Assembly (NCBI RefSeq): GCF_046557915.1 | Contig: NZ_JBHEBG010000002.1 | Location: 124,001 to 188,000, forward strand | DNA length: 64,000 nt | Direction of reading: 5' to 3' | DNA from: JBHEBG01 sp046557915 | GTDB lineage: Bacteria > Bacteroidota > Bacteroidia > Flavobacteriales > Flavobacteriaceae | Part shown: in pieces, positions 8,127-16,166 of the stretch | Position numbering within the stretch: the first letter of the stretch is position 1 | How the letters are laid out: the number at the start of each line of letters is the position of its first letter | Position numbers and translations under genes: made by a program | Notes under the pieces: model-generated | Databases searched by the model: none | Told to the model about the DNA's origin: nothing | The model's input: only the letters and a program-made list of their open reading frames with translations

Positions 8127-9365
8127 GTGAAGGTTTTTAAGAAGAATAGCAATATTTTCAATCTACTATCCGAAGGTGTTTCGGAGGGAATTGTGGTAGT
8201 CAATAGCAAGCAACTTATAGTGGCCAACAATTCTTCAACAGAGGAAATATTTGGGTATGAAAAGGACGAACTTGTAGGTAAACCTCTTAACATTTTAGTC
8301 CCTCAAACCTATCATGCCTCACATCACGGACACTTCGAAAATTTTTTTGAGAACAGTGGTAAGCGACAAATGGCGGCGGGTAAGGAACTCTACGGTCTAA
8401 GAAAATCCGGGGAAGAATTTCCTTTGGAAGTAGGTCTTAATCCTTTTGAGTTGTATGGAAATAAATATGTGATGGCTTTAATCATGGACATTTCTTCTCG
8501 AAAAGAACAAGAGCTTAAGATAACCGAGCTAAATACCAAACTAGAGGAAAAGATAGAAAAAAGAACATCCGAGCTAAATACAACCATCGGTAAGCTTACG
8601 GAAGAAGTGAAACTGAGGGAGGAAGCAGAAAAATCCGCCAAGGAGGCACTTAAAAAAGAGCGCGAGCTCAACGATCTAAAAACCAAGTTTTTGTCCATGG
8701 TATCCCATGAATTTAAAACTCCCCTTAGTAGCATTCTTACCTCTACGGTCCTCCTGTCCAAATACTCCTCCACAGAACAGCAAGACAAACGAGAAAAACA
8801 CATAAACACTATTAAGAACAAGGTAAAATACCTAGACAATATTCTAAATGATTTTCTATCGGTAGAACGGTTGGAATCTGGAAAGGTAAACTATAAGTTT
8901 TCCCGTTTTCCCCTTAGCAAATTGGTGAATGAGGTAGTATACAGTGCCAATATGTTACTAAAGACCGGACAGCAGATTTTATATCCACGAAATATTGATG
9001 AGGTTACCATAGAGTTCGATGAGAAAATCCTGGAATTAATCTTATCCAACTTAGTGCACAATGCCATAAAATATTCCCCAGAAAATACCGAAATCGATAT
9101 TAAGATAGCCGTACGAAAAAAAGTACTTTATATCCAAGTTATAGATCAGGGTATTGGTATTCCGGAAGAAGAACAAAAATATGTGTTCAATAGATATTTT
9201 AGGGCAGAAAATGCCCTTTTGGTACAAGGTACGGGTATTGGTCTAAATATAGTTAAGGCCCACCTAGAAAATTTGGGTGGTACCATTAATTTTAAGAGTA
9301 AAGAAAATGTTGGGACTACTTTTTCCATACAAGTACCTTTTCTAAACAAACCTGTAGCACTATGA
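8127..9365 (+). CDS. PAS-domain sensor histidine kinase (FixL-like PAS)
   Basis: The 412-residue protein begins at GTG 8127 and has no transmembrane segment, so it is cytoplasmic. A PAS domain fills about residues 8-125, then comes a coiled coil (about 127-190), the HisKA H-box MVSHEFKTPL with phospho-acceptor His194, and a HATPase domain with N-box LILSNLVHNAIKYSP, G1 DQGIGIPEEE and G2 GTGIGLNIVKAHL. The PAS stretch LVP..YHASHHGH aligns with the FixL helix that carries the haem-binding histidine (His66 here), but the FixL oxygen-sensing Arg position appears to be Lys. Its stop overlaps the response regulator start by 4 bp. It is the likely sensor of the island. Confidence 0.9.
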   Translation: MKVFKKNSNIFNLLSEGVSEGIVVVNSKQLIVANNSSTEEIFGYEKDELVGKPLNILVPQTYHASHHGHFENFFENSGKRQMAAGKELYGLRKSGEEFPLEVGLNPFELYGNKYVMALIMDISSRKEQELKITELNTKLEEKIEKRTSELNTTIGKLTEEVKLREEAEKSAKEALKKERELNDLKTKFLSMVSHEFKTPLSSILTSTVLLSKYSSTEQQDKREKHINTIKNKVKYLDNILNDFLSVERLESGKVNYKFSRFPLSKLVNEVVYSANMLLKTGQQILYPRNIDEVTIEFDEKILELILSNLVHNAIKYSPENTEIDIKIAVRKKVLYIQVIDQGIGIPEEEQKYVFNRYFRAENALLVQGTGIGLNIVKAHLENLGGTINFKSKENVGTTFSIQVPFLNKPVAL

Positions 9366-10411
9366 AATCGGTATTATTGATAGAGGACGATATGGCTTTG
9401 CGCGAAAACACCCAGGAACTTATGGAGCTTGCCGGTTACAAGGTGCTTACCGCCGCAAATGGACAAATAGGAATAGATTTGGCCTTGGCCAATAAACCCG
9501 ATGTAATAATTTGTGATATAATGATGCCGGAAGTTGATGGTTATGGGGTGTTGCGAGAGCTTTCCAAAAATGAAGACACCAGATCCATACCGTTCATCTT
9601 TTTGTCGGCGAAAACAGAACATAAGGAAGTGCGCAAAGGGATGGATCTTGGCGCTGATGATTATCTTACCAAACCCTTTGATGAAGAAGATTTAATAAGC
9701 GCTATAGAAAGTAGGCTGGCGAAGGCCAAGTTAATTGCCACATTAAACCCACAGGCTCAGCTTGAAATTTCGGAAAAATGTGAGCTTAGGAACCTAAATG
9801 AGCTTAAAAATTTCTTTGATGATAATGGTACCCTCTTTAAATTTAAAAATGGTGATGCAGTCTATCAAGAGGGAGCTAACTCCAACAAAGTATATTTAAT
9901 TTTAAAGGGAGTTGCAAAATGTCATAAAATAGATGAAGAAGGAAAAGAATTGATTACTTCCTTACACAGGGCCGATGATTTTTTAGGTTTTTCCTCTTTT
10001 GTGGAAAATATCCCTTATCAGGAAACTGCCACGGCAGTGGAAGATCTGGAAATGGCCGGTATTTCCAAGGACGAACTCAAATCAATTTTAGAACAAAACC
10101 ATGCCGTTGCCCTGGAACTAATTGGATTGCTATCTGAGAATCTCGCTGAAATAAAAGAGCAGTTATTGCAAATGGCTTACGGTTCGGTACGCAAAAAGAC
10201 AGCACAGACACTTATACAATTCGCGGATATCATGAACAATGATAAAGAAGGCCCAATAAGAATTTCTAGGAATGATCTGGCCAGTGTAGCCGGTATAGCC
10301 ACGGAAAGCCTTATCCGTACGCTTTCCAACTTCAAGAAACAGGGACTTATTGCTATTGAAGAAAGAAATATTAGGATTTTGGACCTGAAAACGTTGCGCA
10401 GCCTACATTAA
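9362..10411 (+). CDS. response regulator with REC, cyclic-nucleotide-like and CRP-type HTH domains
   Basis: The 349 residues hold a receiver domain (1-120) with the acidic pocket IEDD, phospho-acceptor Asp52 in CDIMMPEVDG and the conserved Lys in LTKPFD. A CRP/FNR sensor barrel follows (about 135-255; FKNGDAVYQEGANSNKVYLI then LKGVAKC), and a winged HTH (about 265-349; ISRNDLASVAGIATESLIR). The recognition helix keeps Glu315 and Arg319, spaced as in CRP and FNR, where this pair reads the TGA of the half-site. There is no FNR-type cysteine cluster. It is coupled to the kinase by an ATGA overlap. It looks like FixJ and FixK in one chain, and I infer that it binds the TGA-N8-TCA-type dyads found across the island. 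Confidence 0.92.
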   Translation: MKSVLLIEDDMALRENTQELMELAGYKVLTAANGQIGIDLALANKPDVIICDIMMPEVDGYGVLRELSKNEDTRSIPFIFLSAKTEHKEVRKGMDLGADDYLTKPFDEEDLISAIESRLAKAKLIATLNPQAQLEISEKCELRNLNELKNFFDDNGTLFKFKNGDAVYQEGANSNKVYLILKGVAKCHKIDEEGKELITSLHRADDFLGFSSFVENIPYQETATAVEDLEMAGISKDELKSILEQNHAVALELIGLLSENLAEIKEQLLQMAYGSVRKKTAQTLIQFADIMNNDKEGPIRISRNDLASVAGIATESLIRTLSNFKKQGLIAIEERNIRILDLKTLRSLH

Positions 10412-10707
10412 TAGACCAAGTGCGACATTTGTGGTTCTTTTTGTCTAGAAACATAGCGAATCTGGCTATGAGAAGCCCAGTTTGGTAAATCCATGCCTCC
10501 GTAGCCATTCTCCATTGGATATCCAATACTGCGTAATTCGCGCTTTACTTTTTCAAAGGCCATTGGGGATTGGTAAGCAAAGGAGATTATTTTGCCCTGA
10601 ACATCAACTTCCAAAACCCTAACATCAAGGATTCTACTCAGATTACGCAAAATTTTACGTTTGCACGCGTCCGATTTAAGACTCGGGATGTTCATTGTTG
10701 CCTTCAT
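10408..10707 (-). CDS. small HMA-like protein lacking the CxxC metal motif
   Basis: These 99 residues follow the beta-alpha-beta-beta-alpha-beta plan of heavy-metal-associated domains: MNIPSLKSDAC.RKI, VLEVDVQGKIISFAY, then EKVKRELRSIGYPMENGY. In copper-binding HMA domains the first loop is GMTCxxC; here the first Cys is replaced by Ser12 and only Cys15 remains, so metal binding in the usual way is unlikely. It converges on the response regulator (4-bp overlap of ends). It is expressed from a divergent promoter shared with the metallo-hydrolase, which carries the island operator. The function is unknown. Confidence 0.65.
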   Translation of the reverse strand: MKATMNIPSLKSDACKRKILRNLSRILDVRVLEVDVQGKIISFAYQSPMAFEKVKRELRSIGYPMENGYGGMDLPNWASHSQIRYVSRQKEPQMSHLVY

Positions 10708-10744
10708 TAAAAATACTTGAGTTATGGAATTAGTTTTCCAGAAA

Positions 10745-10818
10745 TAAAATTAGGACAAAGTGATGATGGAGAAAATGACAATTATCATTTTGAGACAAAC
10801 TTCATACCTATAATTTTA
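10745..10818. promoter_or_regulatory. bidirectional CRP/FNR-type promoter between HMA-like gene and metallo-hydrolase
   Basis: The dyad ATGAC-AATT-ATCAT sits at 10775-10788. Exactly 22 bp away on each side is a TAATTTTA box: plus strand 10811-10818 and minus strand 10752-10745. The layout is mirror-symmetric, so one activator site can serve both the HMA-like gene (start 10707) and the metallo-hydrolase (start 10837). The boxes match TAnnTTTG except for the last base. Confidence 0.78.
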
Positions 10819-10836
10819 TAAACTGATTAAACTAAG

Positions 10837-11649
10837 GTGATGATGCGGTTAAAATTGAAAGTCAAAACAATAAGACTCATAGGCCTGTTATCAATAGCTT
10901 TAATAATTCAATCGTGTACAATGGTGAAGATTGCGGTAAGTGAAAAAAGAAATACAAGGCTTCAACAATTTCAGTTGAACGAACAAACAATGGTTACCAC
11001 GTGGGGAACCATAAAGGTTAATAAATCACATTTTTTCCCATCGAGCTTTCAGATTAGAACCCCAAAGCATACAGTTTATATCGATCCTGTGGAAATAAGT
11101 GACGGGGATAAGGCCGATTATATCTTTATAACGCATGCACATCCCGATCATTTAAACCTAGAGACGATTGCTCAACTCTACAAATCGGGAACCACTATCG
11201 TATGTCCTAAAGGAGTACTGAAAAAACTAAAAAAGCAAGGATATTTACCAAGGCTTATAAGACCCGGAGAGACTATGGTGCTCGGGGATATTGTATGCAG
11301 GGCGGTTGGGGCATACAATGTTAAGAACGTGTTCCTTTGGATAAAGGCACACCCCAAATCCAAGCAGAATGTGGGGTATGTACTTACTCTGGAAGGGGGC
11401 GAACGTATTTATCATGCAGGAGACACGGATTATATACCGGAAATGGATGGGTTAAAAGACATTGACCTTGCCATGATACCCATTGGCGGGGATAACCTTA
11501 CCATGAATATGGCCGAGGCCACCAAAGTGATAAATACAACAAAACCCAAGGTGGTGATTCCTATGCACTATGAATTTAAGGATAGGCCAAGCCAGAGTAG
11601 CTTAGAAAATCAACTAAATGAAGATATTGAGGTAAGGCTAATGCATTAG
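10837..11649 (+). CDS. metallo-beta-lactamase-fold hydrolase lipoprotein (UlaG-like)
   Basis: The N terminus has a hydrophobic stretch (about residues 12-25) ending in the lipobox-like IIQSC, so it is probably membrane-anchored in the envelope. The catalytic core has THAHPDHL (HxHxDH zinc motif), YHAGDTDYIPEM with the bridging Asp, IPIGGDN and the last ligand in IPMHYEF. This order fits the UlaG/L-ascorbate-lactonase-like branch of the MBL fold, whose members cleave phosphoesters or lactones. The USP-2 gene starts 30 bp after it with no promoter of its own in view, so the two are probably co-transcribed from the dyad promoter at 10745-10818. The substrate is not predictable. Confidence 0.85.
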   Translation: MMMRLKLKVKTIRLIGLLSIALIIQSCTMVKIAVSEKRNTRLQQFQLNEQTMVTTWGTIKVNKSHFFPSSFQIRTPKHTVYIDPVEISDGDKADYIFITHAHPDHLNLETIAQLYKSGTTIVCPKGVLKKLKKQGYLPRLIRPGETMVLGDIVCRAVGAYNVKNVFLWIKAHPKSKQNVGYVLTLEGGERIYHAGDTDYIPEMDGLKDIDLAMIPIGGDNLTMNMAEATKVINTTKPKVVIPMHYEFKDRPSQSSLENQLNEDIEVRLMH

Positions 11650-11679
11650 CCTTCAATTTTAACCATAAACCAAAAAAAT

Positions 11680-12528
11680 ATGACCGGCATGAAACAAATT
11701 TTAATACCTACGGATTTTTCCGATAATTCTTGGAATGCCATTTTGTATGGCTTGGAGTTGTTTGGGAAATCGGAGTGTACCTTTCATTTACTCCATATAA
11801 ATGCTATTCCATCCTATTCCGGAGCGGCAAGTTCTATTAGCACGTCTTCAAAACTTATGCAAGATGCCATCCTAAAGCAAAGTAGGGAGGCACTACAAGA
11901 GCTATTGGTACGTATAAAAAAATTACCCAACAATGCTAGTCATGATTTTACCTTAACAGCTGTTTACGATTTTTTTGTTGATGCAATTAAAAGACAGGTC
12001 GAAGAAAAAGATATTGATATGATCCTGATGGGAACCAAAGGGGCTACCGGGCTAAAGAAAGTTACTATGGGAAGCAATACGGGCGACGTTATCACCAAGG
12101 TAAAATGCCCTCTATTGGCCGTTCCGGAAGATGCCAGGTTTAAGCAACCTAAAGAAATTGCCTTCCCTACGGACTACTATAACGGTTATGATCTTAAGGT
12201 GCTAGATACGCTAATTGCAATAGCTTCGGTAAGCAATGCAGTACTAAGGATTTTGCATATATCGAAAAAAGGAGAGGAGCTAACCGAAGGACAGAAGGCC
12301 AACAAAGACTTTTTACATAATTATCTTGGAGATTTAGAACACACTTTTCATTTTGTAAGAGGCACAAAATTGGAAACCGCCGTACAGTGTTTCGCCGATA
12401 GTAGAGACATAGATATGGTTGCCATGGTGGCTAAAAATCTCAATTTTTTCCAACGTATTCTTTTTAGACCTGCTGTGGAGGAAATAAGTTATCATACAGA
12501 AATCCCTTTTCTGGTTTTACACGGTTAA
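11680..12528 (+). CDS. universal stress protein with degenerate C-terminal domain (USP-2)
   Basis: First of five related tandem USP genes (282 residues; start at ATG 11680, or the internal ATG 11689 that begins MKQILIPTDFS). The first domain keeps MGTKGATGLKKVTMGSNT, a good ATP-loop. The second domain lacks it and instead has FFQRILFRPAVEE followed by EIPFLVLH, the pattern shared with USP-3 to USP-6. The opening IPTDFSDNSWNAI is also shared. It is the second gene of the transcript that begins with the metallo-hydrolase and is followed by a hairpin. Confidence 0.9.
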   Translation: MTGMKQILIPTDFSDNSWNAILYGLELFGKSECTFHLLHINAIPSYSGAASSISTSSKLMQDAILKQSREALQELLVRIKKLPNNASHDFTLTAVYDFFVDAIKRQVEEKDIDMILMGTKGATGLKKVTMGSNTGDVITKVKCPLLAVPEDARFKQPKEIAFPTDYYNGYDLKVLDTLIAIASVSNAVLRILHISKKGEELTEGQKANKDFLHNYLGDLEHTFHFVRGTKLETAVQCFADSRDIDMVAMVAKNLNFFQRILFRPAVEEISYHTEIPFLVLHG

Positions 12529-12540
12529 ACCCAATTAATA

Positions 12541-12577
12541 GCCTTTGAATATTGCTTTTATATCTACAATCAAAGGC
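12541..12577 (+). terminator. hairpin after USP-2, possible terminator
   Basis: A perfect 8-bp inverted repeat GCCTTTGA / TCAAAGGC with a 21-nt loop lies 12 bp after the USP-2 stop and before the USP-3 promoter. There is no U-tract, so a strong intrinsic terminator is doubtful, but the position between two transcription units fits an end of transcript. Confidence 0.4.
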
Positions 12578-12617
12578 AAAATAATCCTAGGATGTTTTGG
12601 TTTTCTTTTAGTGAAAA

Positions 12618-12661
12618 CTGACCAATGTCATAGTTTTTGGTAGCCTTCAAATCTACTTTTG
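12618..12661 (+). promoter_or_regulatory. CRP/FNR-type operator plus -7 box for USP-3
   Basis: The dyad CTGAC-CAAT-GTCAT (12618-12631) is followed after 22 bp by TACTTTTG (12654-12661), a full TAnnTTTG match. The box includes the TTG that could be mistaken for the USP-3 start, which supports the ATG at 12680. This promoter sits in the only sizeable gap between USP-2 and USP-5 and should drive USP-3, USP-4 and USP-5. Confidence 0.8.
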
Positions 12662-12679
12662 AACTACTATCAAAACCTC

Positions 12680-13525
12680 ATGAAGAAGATATTGATTCCA
12701 ACGGATTTTTCCGAAAACGCTATGAACGCGGTTAACTACGCGGTTTCTTTTTTTAAATATCAGAAGTGCGAGATTTTTTTTCTGCATGCTTACGCTGATG
12801 AGCTTTATAATGCAACGGTTTTGTTGTCTAGGGAGCTTTTTGAAAAGCATAAAGAAAAAATGGCAACGGAAACAGAAAAGTCGCTTAAGGAATTATCATC
12901 TGCGGTTAGGGAAGCATTTCCAAACCCCAGACACACATATCATACCTTGTCCGTATTTGGAAGTTTGGTAGATGCCGCAAACGATTTTATTAATAAGGAG
13001 AACGCGGATATTGTAGTAATGGGCACCAAGGGTAAAACCAACAACAAGGCCCTTACCTTTGGTAGTCACACACTGCAGGTGCTGAAATATGTGCAATGTC
13101 CGGTTTTGGCCATTCCGCATCGCTACAGTTATCAGCCACCAAAGAAGATGTTGTTTCCAACGGACTATATGCTACCCTATAAGCGGAGAGAGCTTAAATT
13201 GGTGTGTGAGATGGCATGGTCTTACCGATCGGAAATACACTGTCTTCATATTTCGGATTACAAACGTCTGTCCTTGCGGCAAGAAGATAACAAACGCTTT
13301 TTGGAAGATTCTATGCAAAAAGCCACTTTAATCTTTAAGACATTGCCCAATGGTACAAGGGCCAAGGCAATTATGGACTACATAGATCAACACAAGATTG
13401 AGATGCTGATTATGGTAAACAGCAGACATTCCTATATGGAAAACATGCTTTACCAATCTACCATAGATAAAATAGGTCTCAATATAGAAGTACCATTTTT
13501 GGTTATGCAAAACCTAATAAGATAA
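12680..13525 (+). CDS. universal stress protein with degenerate C-terminal domain (USP-3)
   Basis: I start at ATG 12680 (MKKILIPTDFS), not at the TTG at 12659, because the latter lies inside the -7 box. The first domain has MGTKGKTNNKALTFGSHT, a somewhat altered ATP-loop in which the third glycine position still fits. The second domain opens with FPTDYMLPYKRRELKLV and ends with SRHSYMENMLYQ then EVPFLVMQ, without G-2x-G. It leads a run USP-3, USP-4, USP-5 with gaps of 20 and 18 bp, so these three are one transcript. Confidence 0.9.
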   Translation: MKKILIPTDFSENAMNAVNYAVSFFKYQKCEIFFLHAYADELYNATVLLSRELFEKHKEKMATETEKSLKELSSAVREAFPNPRHTYHTLSVFGSLVDAANDFINKENADIVVMGTKGKTNNKALTFGSHTLQVLKYVQCPVLAIPHRYSYQPPKKMLFPTDYMLPYKRRELKLVCEMAWSYRSEIHCLHISDYKRLSLRQEDNKRFLEDSMQKATLIFKTLPNGTRAKAIMDYIDQHKIEMLIMVNSRHSYMENMLYQSTIDKIGLNIEVPFLVMQNLIR

Positions 13526-13545
13526 GAAGATAAATACGCTAAGAA

Positions 13546-14379
13546 ATGAAACGAATTATATTGCCCACCGATTTTTCAGATAATGCGTACAACGCAATAC
13601 GGTACGCTATGCAATTGTTTAAAAAACAGGAATGTACATTCTATCTACTGCATGCTTATACCCCGGCAATTTATCAGTCCGAGTACATCTTGCATAGTCC
13701 GGGCCAAATTGGTCTTGGCGATTTATATCAAACAAATACAACAGAACAGTTGGAAGAATTGCAAAGTAGAATACTAAAGGAATTTAAGAACCCAAAACAT
13801 CATTTTGTACTTCGTTCGGCCTTTAACCTTTTAGTGGATGAAATAGTAGATACAATTAAGGCCGAAAAAATTGATTTGGTCTTAATGGGTACTCAGGGTG
13901 CCACTGGTGCCAAAGAAATATTGCTAGGCACACATACGGTACATGTAATAAAAAAAGCAAGTTGCCCAGTTATTGCAATACCTCCCAATTTTAAGTACGA
14001 AGCTCCAAAAGAGATACTTTTCCCTACGGATTACGAAATAGATTATAAGGAAGAACAGTTGAAAGAGCTATTGTCCATTGCCCTAAACCATATTTCTAGT
14101 ATAGAGGTTATGCATGTTTCTACGGGTTATGAGCTTACCAAACAACAGCGCAAGAACAAGGTTACCTTGGATAAATTGCTAAGCAAGGTCGCCCATTTGT
14201 TTCATGATATGCCTAATCAGGAAGTAATAGATGGAATCAATAATTTTCAACTAAGGACCAAGGTAAACTTCTTGGCCATGATAAAGAACAAGCATACATT
14301 TTTGGAACGCCTATTTGTAGAACCGGTTATTAAGAAAATAGGTTTTCATGTAACCATACCCTTTATGGTAATTCCGTAA
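13546..14379 (+). CDS. universal stress protein with degenerate C-terminal domain (USP-4)
   Basis: The 277-residue protein begins MKRIILPTDFSDNAYNAI. Its N-terminal domain carries MGTQGATGAKEILLGTHT (ATP-loop intact). The C-terminal half shows FPTDYEIDYKEEQLKEL, QQRKNKVTLDKLL and KHTFLERLFVEPVIKKIGF then IPFMVIP, the clearest copy of the shared C-terminal pattern. The gene has no room for its own promoter, and it is translated from the USP-3 transcript. Compared with USP-3 and USP-5 the sequence is clearly homologous but far from identical, so the array is old. Confidence 0.9.
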   Translation: MKRIILPTDFSDNAYNAIRYAMQLFKKQECTFYLLHAYTPAIYQSEYILHSPGQIGLGDLYQTNTTEQLEELQSRILKEFKNPKHHFVLRSAFNLLVDEIVDTIKAEKIDLVLMGTQGATGAKEILLGTHTVHVIKKASCPVIAIPPNFKYEAPKEILFPTDYEIDYKEEQLKELLSIALNHISSIEVMHVSTGYELTKQQRKNKVTLDKLLSKVAHLFHDMPNQEVIDGINNFQLRTKVNFLAMIKNKHTFLERLFVEPVIKKIGFHVTIPFMVIP

Positions 14380-14397
14380 CACTAAAAAATAACTAAA

Positions 14398-15246
14398 ATG
14401 AAACATATTCTGGTCGCTACCGACTTTTCCAACAACGCTTATAGCGCACTGTTCTATGTAACAAGTCTTTTAAAGGAACAACAAGCTGTTTTTTATATCT
14501 TAAACACATACACGGAACTTACCCCCTTATTAAGTCTAAGCATTCCTAAGCAGGTAGGAAGAGAGTTAAAAGAGCAGTTGAAAGATGAGTCCATGGAAGG
14601 CTTGCAGAGCACCCTTCACAAAATAGTGTTGGACAATGGCAACCCTTTGCATCGCTTTAAAACCATTTCCAAACATGGCGATTTGGTAGAGGCCATAGCT
14701 AGTATCGTAAAAGAAGGGGAAATTGATCTTGTTGTTATGGGTACCCGCGGAATTACCGAGGCCAAAGCCATTTTTATGGGCAGTTCTTCCCTTAAGGTTA
14801 TCGGAAATTTAACAAGTTGTCCTATACTAATGGTCCCTCAGCAAATGGATTTTAAGATTCCAAAGGAAATAGCCTTTGTTACGGATTATAAACGCGCATA
14901 CCAAACCAAGGAATTGACACCGCTATTGTTCATTTCACAACTTTTTGATTCGTTCGTTAGGGTAATGCATATTAATGAAGACGATGTCCTGTCCAAAGAC
15001 CAGCGTTCTTGTCTTCGAATACTAAAAAAACATCTAGCATCATTAAAAACTTCTTTCCATTGGATGCCTTATTTTTTAAGCAAGTCTAGAGTAATCAATA
15101 ATTTTTTGGAAGAACAGCATATAGAGTTGTTGGTGATGGTGAATTATAAACATGGTTTTTTAAAACACCTTTTTAAAGAGCCGGTTATAAGAAAAGTAAC
15201 ATTCAATCTGGCTATTCCTTTTTTGGTGATTCCTGGTAATGACTGA
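14398..15246 (+). CDS. universal stress protein with degenerate C-terminal domain (USP-5)
   Basis: This 282-residue member starts MKHILVATDFSNNAYSAL. The ATP-loop of the first domain is MGTRGITEAKAIFMGSSS, and the second domain ends KHGFLKHLFKEPVIRKVTF then IPFLVIPGND. Its last codons overlap the dyad that controls the next gene (15243-15256), so its 3' end doubles as regulatory DNA. A new promoter follows, so the transcript may end or read on into USP-6. Confidence 0.9.
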   Translation: MKHILVATDFSNNAYSALFYVTSLLKEQQAVFYILNTYTELTPLLSLSIPKQVGRELKEQLKDESMEGLQSTLHKIVLDNGNPLHRFKTISKHGDLVEAIASIVKEGEIDLVVMGTRGITEAKAIFMGSSSLKVIGNLTSCPILMVPQQMDFKIPKEIAFVTDYKRAYQTKELTPLLFISQLFDSFVRVMHINEDDVLSKDQRSCLRILKKHLASLKTSFHWMPYFLSKSRVINNFLEEQHIELLVMVNYKHGFLKHLFKEPVIRKVTFNLAIPFLVIPGND

Positions 15247-15286
15247 TTTTTATCATAGGACAGTTACTTGTGCATGGGTATTTTTA
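15243..15286 (+). promoter_or_regulatory. CRP/FNR-type operator plus -7 box for USP-6
   Basis: The dyad CTGAT-TTTT-ATCAT (15243-15256) overlaps the USP-5 stop codon. After 22 bp comes TATTTTTA (15279-15286), one base off TAnnTTTG. USP-6 starts at 15311, 24 bp after the box, the same distance as in USP-1. Confidence 0.75.
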
Positions 15287-15310
15287 AACTAGAACATAAA
15301 AAAATACGTA

Positions 15311-16153
15311 ATGGACAAAAGAATATTGTTACCCACGGACTTTTCCAAGAATGCCCTTAACGCTATTAGGTATGCCTTGGAGTTATATAAAAATGAGACC
15401 TGCGATTTTTACTTTTTAAATGCTTATCAGGTAAATGGCTATTCTATAGATAGCATGATGGTGCCAGAACCCGGGGAAATGGCCTATGAAGCAGCAAAAA
15501 AGGCTTCTGAAGATGGTTTTACCAAGCTAATGGCCATTTTGAAATTGAACAGCCAGCCCAATCATACGTACCACACCGTCTCTACCTTTAACTCCTTGCT
15601 GTATGCCATAAAAAATATGATAGCGATAAACGATATTGATCTTATCATTATGGGTACAAAAGGGGCAACGGGTTCGGATGCGGTCATCTTCGGAACCAAT
15701 ACGGTCAATATTATGGAAAATATAACCGAATGCCCGGTATTGGCGATACCCGAAGATTTTAAGTTCTCGCCTCCGAACGAAATAGCATTTCCTACCGATT
15801 ATAAAACACCCTTCAAAAGAAGGGAACTCAATAACTTGTTAGAGATTGCCAAAATGCACAATACGTCCATAAAGGTATTACATGTAAAGCAAGCGCCTAA
15901 ATTGAGTACCGTTCAGCAGAGTAACAAAGTATTGTTAGAATCTATTTTAAAGGGACACAATTATAGCCATCATGAGCTTACGGACATTAAGGTGAAAAAG
16001 GGAATATTGTCCTTTATTCAGAGTAGGGATGTGGATATGGTAGCGTTTATGAATAAAAAGCATCATTTTTTTGGTAGCATTTTAGCGAAACCTTTGGTAA
16101 AAGAAATAGGTTACGATGCGGAAATACCAATTTTGGAACTGAATGATAATTAA
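15311..16153 (+). CDS. universal stress protein with degenerate C-terminal domain (USP-6)
   Basis: The 280-residue protein has IIMGTKGATGSDAVIFGTNT in its first domain and, in the second, FPTDYKTPFKRRELNNLL, QQSNKVLLESIL and KHHFFGSILAKPLVKEIGY then EIPILELND. It is the last USP of the array and is followed after 13 bp by the eRF1-like gene, so the regulon links USPs to a translation-related protein on the same transcript. Its promoter carries the island dyad. Confidence 0.9.
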   Translation: MDKRILLPTDFSKNALNAIRYALELYKNETCDFYFLNAYQVNGYSIDSMMVPEPGEMAYEAAKKASEDGFTKLMAILKLNSQPNHTYHTVSTFNSLLYAIKNMIAINDIDLIIMGTKGATGSDAVIFGTNTVNIMENITECPVLAIPEDFKFSPPNEIAFPTDYKTPFKRRELNNLLEIAKMHNTSIKVLHVKQAPKLSTVQQSNKVLLESILKGHNYSHHELTDIKVKKGILSFIQSRDVDMVAFMNKKHHFFGSILAKPLVKEIGYDAEIPILELNDN

Positions 16154-16166
16154 ATAAAAGTAGCGA

